Positions 16,705 to 25,603 of a DNA stretch of 64,000 bases are shown here, piece by piece. Made by a program: the position numbers and the translations under genes. The first letter of the stretch is position 1. Every line of letters begins with the position of its first letter. Under the pieces are notes generated by a model. That model saw only the letters and a list, made by a program, of their open reading frames with translations. It was not told where the DNA came from and did not search any database. Source of the DNA: CAVORB01 sp963736235 (GTDB lineage Bacteria; Pseudomonadota; Gammaproteobacteria; Chromatiales; Chromatiaceae); NCBI GenBank assembly GCA_963736235.1, contig CAVTOR010000005.1, forward strand, positions 310,001-374,000. Direction: 5' to 3'.

Positions 16705-17070
16705 ATGAAGGCTTCACCTGCGCGCTTTGCGCTTGCCGTCGGTCTCCTGGCATCGACGCTTGGCACCCAGGTCGTCCATGCCGGCGGCTGCGAGACCATT
16801 CGGTTCCAGCGCGGCGAAAGCTCCGGTTCCGTGCACGGGGTTGCGCCGCCGGACGACGTGGTGTGCTACCAGATGACCACGGGCGCAGGCCAGACGGCGA
16901 CCCTGGAGATACAGGGCAGGAATGTCATGTTCTCGATCGACGGCGTCGTCGATGGGCAGGACCGCTACAGCTTCACCACCGAGAAGAAGACCTACCGAGT
17001 CCACGTCGCTCAGCTGATGCGCGCCGTGCAAGGCGAGCCGCCCTTCACGCTCTCGGTGTCCATCGAGTAA
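16705..17070 (+). CDS. Small exported protein, lysozyme-inhibitor-like fold possible
   Basis: The 121-residue precursor has a signal peptide ending VVHAG. The mature sequence ETIRFQRGESSGSVHGVAP, VCYQMTTGAGQTATLEIQG, then NVMFSID and a final PFTLSVSIE strand resembles the small beta-sandwich of g-type lysozyme inhibitors and related periplasmic domains. That similarity is a pattern impression only. GGGGGAGG lies before ATG 16705. It is followed convergently by ApbE. Confidence 0.7.
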   Translation: MKASPARFALAVGLLASTLGTQVVHAGGCETIRFQRGESSGSVHGVAPPDDVVCYQMTTGAGQTATLEIQGRNVMFSIDGVVDGQDRYSFTTEKKTYRVHVAQLMRAVQGEPPFTLSVSIE

Positions 17071-17092
17071 GCGCTTCCCCGGGTCGTCCGCA

Positions 17093-18175
17093 TCATTCGG
17101 CCAGGTAGGGTGCGAACGCGGCGCTGGCGACCTCGCGGAAGCCATCGTCCGTGCGGACAATGAACAGGGCCGCGATGCCTTCGGCCTCCGCCAGGGCGGG
17201 GCCGTCGGTCTCGCCCATCACCATCAGCGCCGTCGCCAGGCCGTCGGCGCGGGCGGCGGTTTCGCCGATCACGGTGACGGAGGCCAGCCGGTGCTCGATG
17301 GGACGGCCGGTGCGGGGGTCGATCTCGTGCGAGTAGCGTTTGCCGTCGCGCTCGAAATAGTTGCGGTAGTCGCCCGAGGTCGACAGTCCCTCGCCGCTGA
17401 TATGGATGATCCGTTGCACGGCACGCCTGCCGGGCGTGGGTTCCTCGATCGCGATCGCCCACGGCGATCCCTTGGCGTTGCGCCCCTTGGCCCGGATCGC
17501 GCCCGCTACCGCGACCATAAAGTCCGAGATTCCGAGGGCGTCGAGGTAGTCCGCGACCCGGTCCGCCCCGTATCCCTCTCCCAGCGCGGACAGGTCGACG
17601 TAGAGATCCCCGCGCTTCTTCGCGATGGCCGGCGGATCCTTGCGCAGCTCCAGCAGCCCGTGGCCGACCCGGGCCATGGCATCCCGGATCTCCGGGTCCG
17701 AGGGCGTATCCTCGGGAACCGGGTCGGGGCCGAACCCCCAGAGATTGACCAGAGGACCCACGGTGACGTCGAAGGCGCCGTCGCTGAGCCCGCTGATGTC
17801 CAGTCCTTCCGCGATCACCCCCAGCAGCCCGGGCGAAACCGCGACCCAGTCGGTACCGGGGTGCTGATTGAACTGGGACAGCTCGGAGTCTGGATCGTAG
17901 GTCGAGATCAGGCGATTGACCTCCTCCAGGATGTTGTCGATCCCGGCTTGGAGGTGTTCACGCTGAATACCGGCGGGCAACGGTGTCACCACCTTGACGT
18001 CGTAGTAGGTCCCCATCGTGGGACCGGTGAGCTCGATGACGGGATCCTCCCCCCGGCCGCAGGCGGCAAGGGTGAAGGCCGCGGCGCCAGCTAGCGCGAG
18101 CCATCGGGGCGTGGCCCGCTGGAAGGGGATTGCCGCTTGGGCCGACCAGCCGCGCGCGCCCAATTCTCTCATCAC
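17093..18175 (-). CDS. apbE: ApbE-type FAD:protein FMN transferase, lipoprotein
   Basis: This enzyme attaches FMN from FAD to a Thr of target proteins in the periplasm. The precursor is 360 residues with lipobox FTLAACGRG. Family motifs occur in order: PTMGTYYDVKV, STYDPDSELSQFN, GAFDVTVGPLVNLWGFGP, VDLSALGEGYGADRVADYL, VAVAGAIRAKG, STSGDYRNYFERDGKRYSH with the Mg/FAD-binding HEIDPRTGRP, and ARADGLATALMVMG. The target is unknown; no Nqr/Rnf flavoprotein lies in this window. Respiratory operons upstream and multiheme cytochromes downstream make a redox target plausible. Its start lies 5 bases past the PdxH stop, so the two are probably cotranscribed. Confidence 0.92.
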   Translation of the reverse strand: MMRELGARGWSAQAAIPFQRATPRWLALAGAAAFTLAACGRGEDPVIELTGPTMGTYYDVKVVTPLPAGIQREHLQAGIDNILEEVNRLISTYDPDSELSQFNQHPGTDWVAVSPGLLGVIAEGLDISGLSDGAFDVTVGPLVNLWGFGPDPVPEDTPSDPEIRDAMARVGHGLLELRKDPPAIAKKRGDLYVDLSALGEGYGADRVADYLDALGISDFMVAVAGAIRAKGRNAKGSPWAIAIEEPTPGRRAVQRIIHISGEGLSTSGDYRNYFERDGKRYSHEIDPRTGRPIEHRLASVTVIGETAARADGLATALMVMGETDGPALAEAEGIAALFIVRTDDGFREVASAAFAPYLAE

Positions 18176-18179
18176 CGGC

Positions 18180-18824
18180 TCAAGGGGCCAGGCGCTCGAT
18201 GCGCCAGCCGCCGTCTGCCTCCAGGGTGTAGGCGAAGCGGTCGTGCAGCCGGTTCTCGCGGCCCTGCCAGAACTCGATGCGCCGCGGGACCACCCGGTAG
18301 CCGCCCCAGAAGTCCGGCAGGGGCAGCTCGCCCTGGGCGAACTTGCGCCTGATCTCGTCGAACTTGGCCTCGAGCAGGGAGCGGGAGGTGATTACCTGAC
18401 TCTGCGGCGATGCCCAGGCGCCGATCTGGCTCCCGCGCGGGCGGGTAGCGAAGTATTTGATCGATTCCGCGGTCGGCACCTTCGAGGCACTGCCATTGAT
18501 CTTCACCTGGCGCGCGAGGCCGACCCAGGGAAACAGAAGGGACACCCTGGGGTTGACGGCGATATGGCGGGCCTTTCGGCTCTCGTAGTTGGTGTAGAAG
18601 ACGAACCCCTGCTGATCGTAGAGCTTGAGCAGCACCGTGCGCAGCCAGGGCTGGCCGCGCTCGTCCACGGTTGCCAAGCTGAAGCCGTTGGGCTCGGGGA
18701 GACCGGTCGCGATGGCGTCCTCGAACCACTGCTGGAACTGGCGGAAGGGGTCGGGGTCGAGCACGTCGCGGGAGAGGCCCTGCTCCATGGCGCGGGCGCG
18801 GAAGGCTTCTGGCGTGGTTGTCAT
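18180..18824 (-). CDS. pdxH: Pyridoxamine 5'-phosphate oxidase
   Basis: The 214-residue protein is the usual length for this FMN enzyme, which oxidises PNP/PMP to pyridoxal 5'-phosphate. Conserved segments are visible: PNGFSLATVDERGQPWLRTV, GFVFYTNYESRKARHIAVNP, RQVKINGSASKVP, FATRPRGSQIGAWASPQSQV, and the C-terminal WGGYRVVPRRIEFWQGRENR-LHDR signature. It is immediately upstream of apbE on the same strand. Confidence 0.95.
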   Translation of the reverse strand: MTTTPEAFRARAMEQGLSRDVLDPDPFRQFQQWFEDAIATGLPEPNGFSLATVDERGQPWLRTVLLKLYDQQGFVFYTNYESRKARHIAVNPRVSLLFPWVGLARQVKINGSASKVPTAESIKYFATRPRGSQIGAWASPQSQVITSRSLLEAKFDEIRRKFAQGELPLPDFWGGYRVVPRRIEFWQGRENRLHDRFAYTLEADGGWRIERLAP

Positions 18825-18933
18825 CTGGGGAGGGGTCCGGCAGGCGTTGGATTACGGCGGCCGCCATTATCCACCAGGCGCGGCCGGGACACACCTTCGG
18901 CCGCTCGAGCGCGCGGGCGGGATCACGCCAGGC

Positions 18934-19500
18934 TCAGGGCAGATCGACGTCCTCGTACACCGCGTCCAGCGGACAGCGGAAGTCGACGGATGCGAGGTTC
19001 AGCTCCTCGTCTCCGGCTAAGGGGTGGAGCACCCAGTTGCCGTCCCCGTTGCGGCGGAAGACATCGATCGACCGGCCCTCGGGCTCGACGAGGACGTACT
19101 CCTGAAGTGCGTCGAGTTGCCGGTAGTGGGCGAACTTGGCGCCCCGATCGAATGCGGCGGTGGAGTCGGACAGGACCTCGATCACCAGGGTCGGGCTGCG
19201 CTTGAAAAGACTCTCGCGGCCATCGGCCGGGTCGCAGGTGACGAATACGTCCGGGTAGTAGAATGCATCGGCCTTCTCGACGCGTACCTTCATGTCCGAG
19301 ATGTAGACCCGGCACGGGCCTCCCCGGACGTGGCCGCGCAGCAAGGTCGCCAGGTTGAGGGCGACGGTGACGTGTGCCTCGCCGGCGCCGGCCATGGCGA
19401 ACACCTCGCCGGCGATGTACTCGTGCTTGAGCGGCGAGGATTCCTCGCCTGTCAGGTAGTCGGCGACGCTGATCTTGGGGCTTTCCGCGGCGCTGGTCAT
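18934..19500 (-). CDS. Uma2-family putative nuclease (DUF820)
   Basis: The protein has about 188 residues from ATG 19500. The PD-(D/E)xK-like core is visible: YPDVFVTC as the PD strand, then TLVIEVLSDSTAAFDRGAKF with the conserved E-V-L-S and the K helix. HEYIAGEVFAMAGAG is the family's N-terminal motif. Uma2 proteins are abundant and of unclear role; nuclease activity is inferred from fold only. I preferred 19500 over the upstream in-frame start at 19530 because MTSAAESPKIS begins closer to the conserved domain. Confidence 0.85.
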   Translation of the reverse strand: MTSAAESPKISVADYLTGEESSPLKHEYIAGEVFAMAGAGEAHVTVALNLATLLRGHVRGGPCRVYISDMKVRVEKADAFYYPDVFVTCDPADGRESLFKRSPTLVIEVLSDSTAAFDRGAKFAHYRQLDALQEYVLVEPEGRSIDVFRRNGDGNWVLHPLAGDEELNLASVDFRCPLDAVYEDVDLP

Positions 19501-19563
19501 TCGGCTGCTCCGTTGACGCTGTAGGTCCAATTACAGCACAGGCCGCGGCCGTCGCCCAACGGC

Positions 19564-20476
19564 TCAGTCCTGGCCCCAGACCAGCTTTCCCGCTTCGCCC
19601 AGCTCGTAGCCCCCGAGCAGGCCCGCCCAGCGAGTCGTCTCGTGGGTGCTGAGGCGGGCGATCAGGTCCTGGAACAGCTTGCGGAAGTAAATGCCGCGCT
19701 CCAGGGCGAGGTCGAAGCTTTCCCACCCGGTGCTGACGAAGGCGAGGCCGTTCTCGGCCGCGGCGGCCCGGGCGCCGGGCGCGATGTCCGCCAGCCCGAG
19801 TGAGATGGCGACCGCGGCCTCGCGCTCGGAGAGGGCGGTGACGCAGGTATCGAGGGACTCCGCCCGGATCTGATGCTGGGTGAGGGTCTCGAGGAAGAAG
19901 CGCGTGGCGCCGGCGCCCTCCTGCCGCATGGCCCAGCGCAGGGGTTGGTGCAGCAGGTCCGCGACGCCGGTCTCCGGGCGGGCGATGTCCGGTCGAAACA
20001 TCAGGCCCTGTTCGCGCTTGAAGGCGCGGATCAGCACCCAACGGCGGTGACCGCTGTACTGGCTGAGCAGTGCGGGGTGGCGGAGGTGGCTTTCGTTGCT
20101 CGGGCCCCAGTGCAGGCCGCAGGCGTCGGCGCGGTGGGCCTGGAGCAGATCGAGGCCCAGGCGGGTGCCAGTCGCCGTGTAGCTCACCAGCCCCTGGCCG
20201 CCGATATCCCGGGCGAGATTCGACCACCACCCGGTGGAGCAGGGGGTCATCGCTTCCGGCGAGCACCAGGCGGTCCGTGAGCAGGCCGCCGTGACTGGAC
20301 TCCAGCATCCAGCGGTCGATGAGCTCCCTCGGGAACATCCACTTGCCGGTGACCTTGGTGCCGGGAATGCGGCCCTCGGAGACCAGGGCGTAGACCTTCT
20401 TCTCGTTGAGGTTCAGGTACTCTGCCGCCTGCCTGACGTCGAGGTAGCGGGGAAGCTCGTCGATCACCGCGGCCAT
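19564..20476 (-). CDS. Excisionase-type HTH regulator with periplasmic-binding-like domain, one frameshift
   Basis: From ATG 20476 the first frame encodes a MerR/excisionase-like HTH (YLDVRQAAEYLNLNEKKVYA, then GRIPGTKVTGKWMF) and LVLAGSDDPLLHRVV. The protein then continues in the next frame as SNLARDIGGQGLVSYTATGT, the start of a molybdate-type substrate-binding domain, to the stop at 19564. Removing one G near 20225 restores a 303-residue protein. Such HTH-plus-binding-domain regulators commonly accompany formate dehydrogenase or molybdenum-cofactor genes, and here FdhD and MoaA lie next to it. It probably senses a molybdenum-related ligand, which is inference. Frameshift or sequencing error cannot be separated here. 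Confidence 0.75.
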
Positions 20477-20495
20477 GGGGATGCGCCGTCGACGG

Positions 20496-21404
20496 TCAGC
20501 GCGGCCGCTGCGCACGGAACGCCCGTGCCTCGGTGTCCCGACCGGGTCGCACGGTTCCCTTCTCCCGCGACGGCTTGGCGTCGAACACAACGCGCTCAGC
20601 GCCGTTGTAGACGAGGAAGTGCTGGCCCTTGGCGCGGGCGATCATGGTCACGCCGACCTTACGCGCGAATTCAAGACCCTTGTGGGTGACGCCGGAGCGC
20701 GAGAGCAGGACCGGAATGCCCATTTGTGCGACCTTGATCACCATCTCCGAGGTGAGCCGGCCCGTGGTGTAGAAGACCTTGTCCGCCCCTTCCAGCCCGT
20801 TGAGCCACATGTGGCCCGAGATGGCGTCGGCGGCGTTGTGGCGCCCCACGTCCTCGACGAACAGCTCGATCCCCTTGCTGGAGCACAGGGCGCAGCCGTG
20901 GACGGCGCCGGCGCGCCGGTAGACCTCGTTGTAGTCGTTGAGGGCGTTCAGCAGGGCGTAGACCCGGGACTGGCGGACGGTGACTGCCGGCAGGCGAAGA
21001 CGGTCAAGGTAGTCGGTGATGCGCCCGAACACCGTGCCCTGTCCGCAGCCCGAGGTCACCGTCCGGTGCTTGAGCTTCTCCTCCAGGTCGCTCACGCCGT
21101 CGAAGGTGGTGACGGCCACCGCCTCCGTTTCCCAGTCCACCTGTATCGAATGCACCGACTCCAGGCAGGGCACCAGGCGCTGATTGCGCAGGTAGCCTAG
21201 CACCAGCAACTCGGGGTGGGTGCCCAGGGTCATCAGGGTCACGACCTCGCGCTTGTCGATGTAGAGCGTCAGCGGCTGCTCGCCGGCGATGTGGCCCTCC
21301 CGGGGTTCCCCGTACTCGTCCACCGCGATCACCGGGTGGGACGGTTTCAACCCGGCGTTGGACAGCATCGGCGCGTAGCGCTCGGTCGGCATGGGGGTTG
21401 CCAC
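20496..21404 (-). CDS. fdhD: Formate dehydrogenase accessory sulfurtransferase FdhD
   Basis: The 302-residue protein transfers sulfur from the cysteine desulfurase to the molybdenum cofactor of formate dehydrogenase. The family's catalytic Cys loop is present as VHGCALCSSKG (C-x2-C), with FVEDVGRHNAADAISGHMWL, VFYTTGRLTSEMVIKVAQMG and PVLLSRSGVTHKGLEFARKV. The GTG start at 21404 lies one base after the stop of moaA, indicating tight translational coupling. The basic C-terminal tail (KPSREKGTVRPGRDTEARAF) is longer than usual. Confidence 0.95.
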   Translation of the reverse strand: MATPMPTERYAPMLSNAGLKPSHPVIAVDEYGEPREGHIAGEQPLTLYIDKREVVTLMTLGTHPELLVLGYLRNQRLVPCLESVHSIQVDWETEAVAVTTFDGVSDLEEKLKHRTVTSGCGQGTVFGRITDYLDRLRLPAVTVRQSRVYALLNALNDYNEVYRRAGAVHGCALCSSKGIELFVEDVGRHNAADAISGHMWLNGLEGADKVFYTTGRLTSEMVIKVAQMGIPVLLSRSGVTHKGLEFARKVGVTMIARAKGQHFLVYNGAERVVFDAKPSREKGTVRPGRDTEARAFRAQRPR

Positions 21405-21405
21405 G

Positions 21406-22419
21406 TCAGCCTCCCGTGGTGTTCATATGGCGGAAGATGACCGGTTGGGCCTCGAGGTTGAAGTCGTGCCCCCGAGGTTTGATCGACATGGCCGCGACCA
21501 TGGCGCGCTTGACCGCGTCGTTGTCCGTGGGGTTGGCCCGCAGCGCGCGCCTCAGGTCCGTCGAGAACTCCTGGCCCAGGCACAGCAGCAGACGTCCCTC
21601 GGCGGTGACCCGCACGCGATTGCAGTCGCCGCAGAAGTTGTGGCTGTGGGGGGAGATGAAGCCGACGCGGATGTCGTGGCCCGCCAGGCGGTAGTAGCGC
21701 GACGGCCCGCCGGTGGTCTCGGTCGTGGGGATCAGCTCGTAGTGCTCCGCCAGGTCCCGCCGGATGTCGTCGCTCGAGTAGTAGGCCTCGGCGCGGTCGT
21801 GATCGCCGATCACGCCCAGCGGCATCTCCTCGATGAAGCTGATGTCCATTCCGAGGCCGGCCGCGAAGGCCACCAGGTCCCGCACCTCGTCGTGGTTGCG
21901 GTTCTTGAGGACGACGCTGTTGAGCTTGACCCGCTGGAAGCCCGCCTCCACGGCGGCGTCGATCCCGGCCAGCGTCTTGCCGATCTCGCCCAGGCGCGTG
22001 ATCGCGCGGAAGCGCTCGGGCTTGAGGGAGTCGAGACTGATGTTCACGCGCGTGACCCCGGCTGCCCGGAGGTCGCGGGCGTAGCGCGCGAGCTGGGTGC
22101 CGTTGGTGGTCAGGGTCAGATCGCGGATGCCGGGGAGCGCGCCCAATCGCTCGAACAGCCACATGATGTTGCGCCGAACCAGCGGCTCGCCGCCGGTGAC
22201 GCGGAGCTTGGTCACCCCCAGCTCGGAGAAGCACTTGCCGAGCCGGGCGATCTCTTCCAGCGTCAGGACCTGGCTGCGCGGCAGGAAGGTCATGTCCTCC
22301 GCCATGCAATAGACGCAGCGCAGGTCGCAGCGGTCCGTGACCGAAAGGCGCACATAGGTTATGTGGCGTCCGAAGCGGTCTATTAGCCGCTCGGGTAGCT
22401 CTTTGCTCGTGGCTGGCAA
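21406..22419 (-). CDS. moaA: GTP 3',8-cyclase MoaA
   Basis: This radical-SAM enzyme makes the first intermediate of molybdopterin from GTP. It has 337 residues. The N-terminal cluster motif is TDRCDLRCVYCMAED (C-x3-C-x2-C), then RVTGGEPLVR. The C-terminal cluster is HNFCGDCNRVRVTAEGRLLLC, and the protein ends with the conserved Gly-Gly needed for catalysis (MNTTGG). It is the first gene of a moaA-fdhD-regulator unit, divergent from the fdh operon, linking cofactor supply to the enzyme that uses it. Confidence 0.95.
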   Translation of the reverse strand: MPATSKELPERLIDRFGRHITYVRLSVTDRCDLRCVYCMAEDMTFLPRSQVLTLEEIARLGKCFSELGVTKLRVTGGEPLVRRNIMWLFERLGALPGIRDLTLTTNGTQLARYARDLRAAGVTRVNISLDSLKPERFRAITRLGEIGKTLAGIDAAVEAGFQRVKLNSVVLKNRNHDEVRDLVAFAAGLGMDISFIEEMPLGVIGDHDRAEAYYSSDDIRRDLAEHYELIPTTETTGGPSRYYRLAGHDIRVGFISPHSHNFCGDCNRVRVTAEGRLLLCLGQEFSTDLRRALRANPTDNDAVKRAMVAAMSIKPRGHDFNLEAQPVIFRHMNTTGG

Positions 22420-22786
22420 TTCCGTCTATCTCCAAGGTTTCGTTCCAGCGTGGCAGCAAGATTCATTCCCGCACACCCCGACGCGGTGAGTGAAGCAGGC
22501 GGCCCTCGCGCATGGCCGTCGCTCGATTGTTTCCGGGGGTGGCTTCGACGGTGATTAGAGACCGGATGCCCTCGTGTCCTGGGCCAAAAGACCCCAGCCA
22601 GACCGTCCGGTTGCGACAATCTGTCCCGTTTCCCTTCTTGTCGCTATTGGTTCGAATTTTCCGGGTTTCCGCATTTCTGCGTTCCGGGCCAGGGTTCCGA
22701 GCAACTGGTATGTAACTTGCCGTGCCTCTGGTTACCGCGCGCTGCCGAATTCGGCCCGCGCCGAGAAACTTTGGAGCTCCGCCAGC
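22420..22786. other. Divergent regulatory region between moaA and the fdh operon
   Basis: It is 367 bases without a gene. It must hold promoters for both directions. The sigma-54-like element at 22705-22720 is the only recognisable signal. I see no clear molybdenum-cofactor riboswitch. Confidence 0.5.
22705..22720 (+). promoter_or_regulatory. Sigma-54-type promoter candidate for the fdh operon
   Basis: CTGGTATGTAACTTGC has the invariant GG (22707-22708) and GC (22719-22720) exactly 10 bases apart, with TTGC at -12. It lies about 65 bases before the first gene. The -24 part (TGGTAT) is off consensus TGGCAC in two positions. Confidence 0.5.
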
Positions 22787-23299
22787 ATGACAGATGCAGT
22801 CGAACCCGGTGGCCTCGCCACGCGCTTTCCCGTATCGGTGGTCATGGAGCGCCGCAGCGTCGAGGGCAACCGTTGGGTCTCGGAGAGCTGGAAGGCGGTC
22901 GGCGTCGCCGTCGGCGCCCGCACCGCCGCCGCGGGTGGCGAGAACCCGTTATGCCTGGTAAGCGGCACGGACGCGTCCCAGTACCTCTGGACGGGGCTTA
23001 CGGTCGAGCTCTTTCCCGACGAGTCGGAGAGCTACTACCACAACCTGATGGTCGGCACACCGGGCTGCTACATCGTCGTACGTCCGCGCCCGGACGGCAT
23101 GCCCGAGCCGGTGCTGGTGACCTTGAGCTTCGACGCCGGGCAGGCGTATCAGGAGGCGGACGAGACCGTCTACGCCGTCCCGCTGCCGCCGGAGCTCTAC
23201 CGTGCCGCGGAGGCATTCGTGATCGCTCATTACGTACCGGAGAAGAAGCGTAAGCGCAAGCTGGAGAACTGGAAGGAGGACGCCCGTGAGCGACACTGA
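22787..23299 (+). CDS. DUF3305 protein of the formate dehydrogenase operon
   Basis: The 170-residue cytoplasmic protein reads FPVSVVMERRSVEGNRWVSE, typical of DUF3305 (small proteins found beside fdhA). The central YLWTGLTVELFPDESESYYH and the final basic helix (KKRKRKLENWKEDARERH) fit the family. Its function is unknown, presumably assembly or regulation of formate dehydrogenase. I chose ATG 22787 over an upstream in-frame start because family similarity begins there. It overlaps the next gene by 14 bases. Confidence 0.85.
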   Translation: MTDAVEPGGLATRFPVSVVMERRSVEGNRWVSESWKAVGVAVGARTAAAGGENPLCLVSGTDASQYLWTGLTVELFPDESESYYHNLMVGTPGCYIVVRPRPDGMPEPVLVTLSFDAGQAYQEADETVYAVPLPPELYRAAEAFVIAHYVPEKKRKRKLENWKEDARERH

Positions 23300-23825
23300 G
23301 CGGAGCGGCGGCACCTTCCTCTCCCGCTGGTCGGAGCGCAAGGTGCATGCCCGCCGAGGGCAAGAGCTCGCGGAGCCGGCGGATGCCCCCCAGGCTGGCG
23401 CGGATCAACCGGACCCGACCGCCGCGGCGGACGAGCCAAAACGCCTACTGACGGACGAGGACATGCCGCCGCTCGAGTCACTGGACGCCGATTCAGACTA
23501 CTCGGGCTTCCTCTCCCGCGGCGTCTCCGAGGCGCTGCGCCGCAAGGCCCTGTCGAAGCTGTTCCGCGGCGCTCACTTCAACGTCACGGACGGGCTCGAC
23601 GACTACGCTGAGGATTTCACCAAGTTCGCCCCCCTGGGTGACATCGTTACCGCGGACATGCGCTATCGCATGGAGCAGGCCGCGAGGCGTCTGCTCGCGG
23701 ACGAGGACCCGGAGGCGCAGCTCGCGAGCAGCGCCGATGAGGTGGCCGCCGAGCAGCCGTCCGCACCCACGGACGAGCCTGCCGCCGATCCGGACGAAGA
23801 CCCGACTGAGGGAGATGCCGTATGA
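23286..23825 (+). CDS. DUF3306 protein of the formate dehydrogenase operon
   Basis: It starts with GTG and has 179 residues. The N-terminus SGGTFLSRWSERKVHARRGQ and the core DSDYSGFLSRGVSEALRRKA, LSKLFRGAHFNVTDGLDDYA match DUF3306, which almost always follows DUF3305 in fdh clusters. The tail is acidic and Pro/Ala-rich, probably disordered. It overlaps both neighbours, so it is translated as part of the operon. Function unknown. Confidence 0.85.
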   Translation: MSDTERSGGTFLSRWSERKVHARRGQELAEPADAPQAGADQPDPTAAADEPKRLLTDEDMPPLESLDADSDYSGFLSRGVSEALRRKALSKLFRGAHFNVTDGLDDYAEDFTKFAPLGDIVTADMRYRMEQAARRLLADEDPEAQLASSADEVAAEQPSAPTDEPAADPDEDPTEGDAV

Positions 23826-25444
23826 ATCCGCCGCTGGCCGCCGTTGTAGAAGACGCGGATGCCGCCAACCGGCGCGCCCGCGAGCGCGCCTTGTCCGCCG
23901 TCGCCGAGACGCCGGTCGAGGTGACCGGCCTAGTCAACTACAGCTCTGCCGGCCGGCTGCTGGTGGTTGGCGACGAGCGGGACGAGGTCGAGAAGGCCGT
24001 CCGCGCCGCCGCGCCCCTGTCCCCCGCGGCCCTGGTCATCGGTCACGGGCGGGACGTGCTGGCGGGCGTGACGACCTGGTGGTGCGAGCGCGATGCGGTT
24101 CGGCTCTCAGGTTGGCTGGGGGACTTTCGGCTGGGTATCGAGGGGCAGGGCGGGGGGGAGGAACGCTTCGACCTGGTGCTCGATTTGACAGGATCGCCCC
24201 TGATCCCGGTCGACATGCCGGCCCCGGGCTACCTCGTTCCCGGACCGGGCGAGGACGGCGTCGACGATGCGCTGCGTGAGCTGCGCGACCTCGTGGGCGA
24301 GTTCGAGAAGCCCCGCTATTTCAACTACGACCCGAACATCTGCGCCCACGGCATGAAGGGCGCGACCGCCTGCCGCCGCTGCATCGATGCCTGTCCCGCG
24401 GGTGCCATCTCCAGCCTGGTGGAGCGGGTCGCGGTGGAGCCCTTCCTGTGCCAGGGCGGCGGCGCCTGCGCCACGGCCTGCCCCACGGGGGCGATGACCT
24501 ACGCCTACCCTCCGGTCGGAGATACCTTGACGCGGGTGCGGCGACTGCTCGCCGCCTACCTGGACGCGGGCGGCGCTACCCCGGTCCTGGTCATCCACGA
24601 CGCCGCGTCGGGTGCGGAGCGGTTCGAGCGGCTGCTGGCGGAGCCATCCGCCGCGGCCGGTCATCTGCTGCCGCTGATGGTGGAGGAGTTGGCGAGTCTC
24701 GGTCTCGATGCCTGGCTCTCCGCGCTCGCTTACGGGGCGCGGGCCGTTCGGCTAATGGACACGTCCCAGGTGCCCGATCGTTCGCGGCGGGAGCTTGCGG
24801 AACAGATTGGTTTCGGTCGGGCCATCCTGTCCGGCCTCGGGTATCCCGAGCATGCGCTGGGCTGGCTTGAGGAGGACGCGGCTTCGTCGGCATCAAGGGT
24901 CATGCCCGAGATCCCGCCCGCCCGTCACGCCTCAGTCGGCGGAAAGCGCCAGATCCTGTTCGCGGCCGTCGATCACTTGTTCGCCTCGGCCGCTCGCGCG
25001 AAGCCCGTCGTGAGCCTGCCGACGGGGGCGCCTTTCGGCGCCGCCGCGGTCGACGAGAAGGCCTGCACCCTATGCATGGCCTGTGTGACAGTTTGTCCCG
25101 GCAAGGCCCTGCTGGACGGCCACGATGTCCCGCAGCTCCGATTTCTGGAGGCCAACTGCGTGCAATGCGGGCTATGCACCCGCTCCTGCCCCGAGGACGC
25201 GATCTGGATCACGCCGCGCATGCTGTTCCACGCCGAGGCCCGCGGCAAGGTGCGCACCCTGCGGGAGGACTCGCCCTTCCACTGCGTCAGCTGCGGCAAG
25301 GCCTTCGCCACCACGGCGGTGATCGGGCGCATGCAGCAGCGTCTGGCCGGGCATTCCATGTTCCAGGGGCCCAAGGCCCTGGGCCGCATACAGATGTGCG
25401 GCGACTGCCGCGTTGCCGACATGATGCGGGAGCAGGAGATTTGA
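23822..25444 (+). CDS. Polyferredoxin-like 4Fe-4S protein of the fdh operon
   Basis: This 540-residue soluble protein has several cysteine clusters. One is CAHGMKGATACRRCIDACP with FLCQGGGACATACPTGAM near the middle. A classical 2x[4Fe-4S] ferredoxin pair follows near residue 420 (CTLCMACVTVCPGKAL and CVQCGLCTRSCPEDAI). A last Cys pair is HCVSCGKAF with MCGDCRVADMM. The first 150 residues lack cysteines and look like an alpha/beta domain. Such proteins are fixed members of DUF3305/DUF3306 fdh operons and are thought to pass electrons or assist assembly. It overlaps the DUF3306 stop by 4 bases. Confidence 0.88.
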   Translation: MNPPLAAVVEDADAANRRARERALSAVAETPVEVTGLVNYSSAGRLLVVGDERDEVEKAVRAAAPLSPAALVIGHGRDVLAGVTTWWCERDAVRLSGWLGDFRLGIEGQGGGEERFDLVLDLTGSPLIPVDMPAPGYLVPGPGEDGVDDALRELRDLVGEFEKPRYFNYDPNICAHGMKGATACRRCIDACPAGAISSLVERVAVEPFLCQGGGACATACPTGAMTYAYPPVGDTLTRVRRLLAAYLDAGGATPVLVIHDAASGAERFERLLAEPSAAAGHLLPLMVEELASLGLDAWLSALAYGARAVRLMDTSQVPDRSRRELAEQIGFGRAILSGLGYPEHALGWLEEDAASSASRVMPEIPPARHASVGGKRQILFAAVDHLFASAARAKPVVSLPTGAPFGAAAVDEKACTLCMACVTVCPGKALLDGHDVPQLRFLEANCVQCGLCTRSCPEDAIWITPRMLFHAEARGKVRTLREDSPFHCVSCGKAFATTAVIGRMQQRLAGHSMFQGPKALGRIQMCGDCRVADMMREQEI

Positions 25445-25603
25445 TCCCGTGGCGATCCGGGCTCGCGTCCCCGAAGGATGCGCCCGGAATGGTACCCAGG
25501 GCCGCCCGTCTTCCGCCGCCTTGGGCGGATCTCGGTCTTTTCCTCCCTGGTTTCATTTCCGGGCTGGCGCCCGCTTTGCAACCAACCTTGACGTGAGGAT
25601 TGC

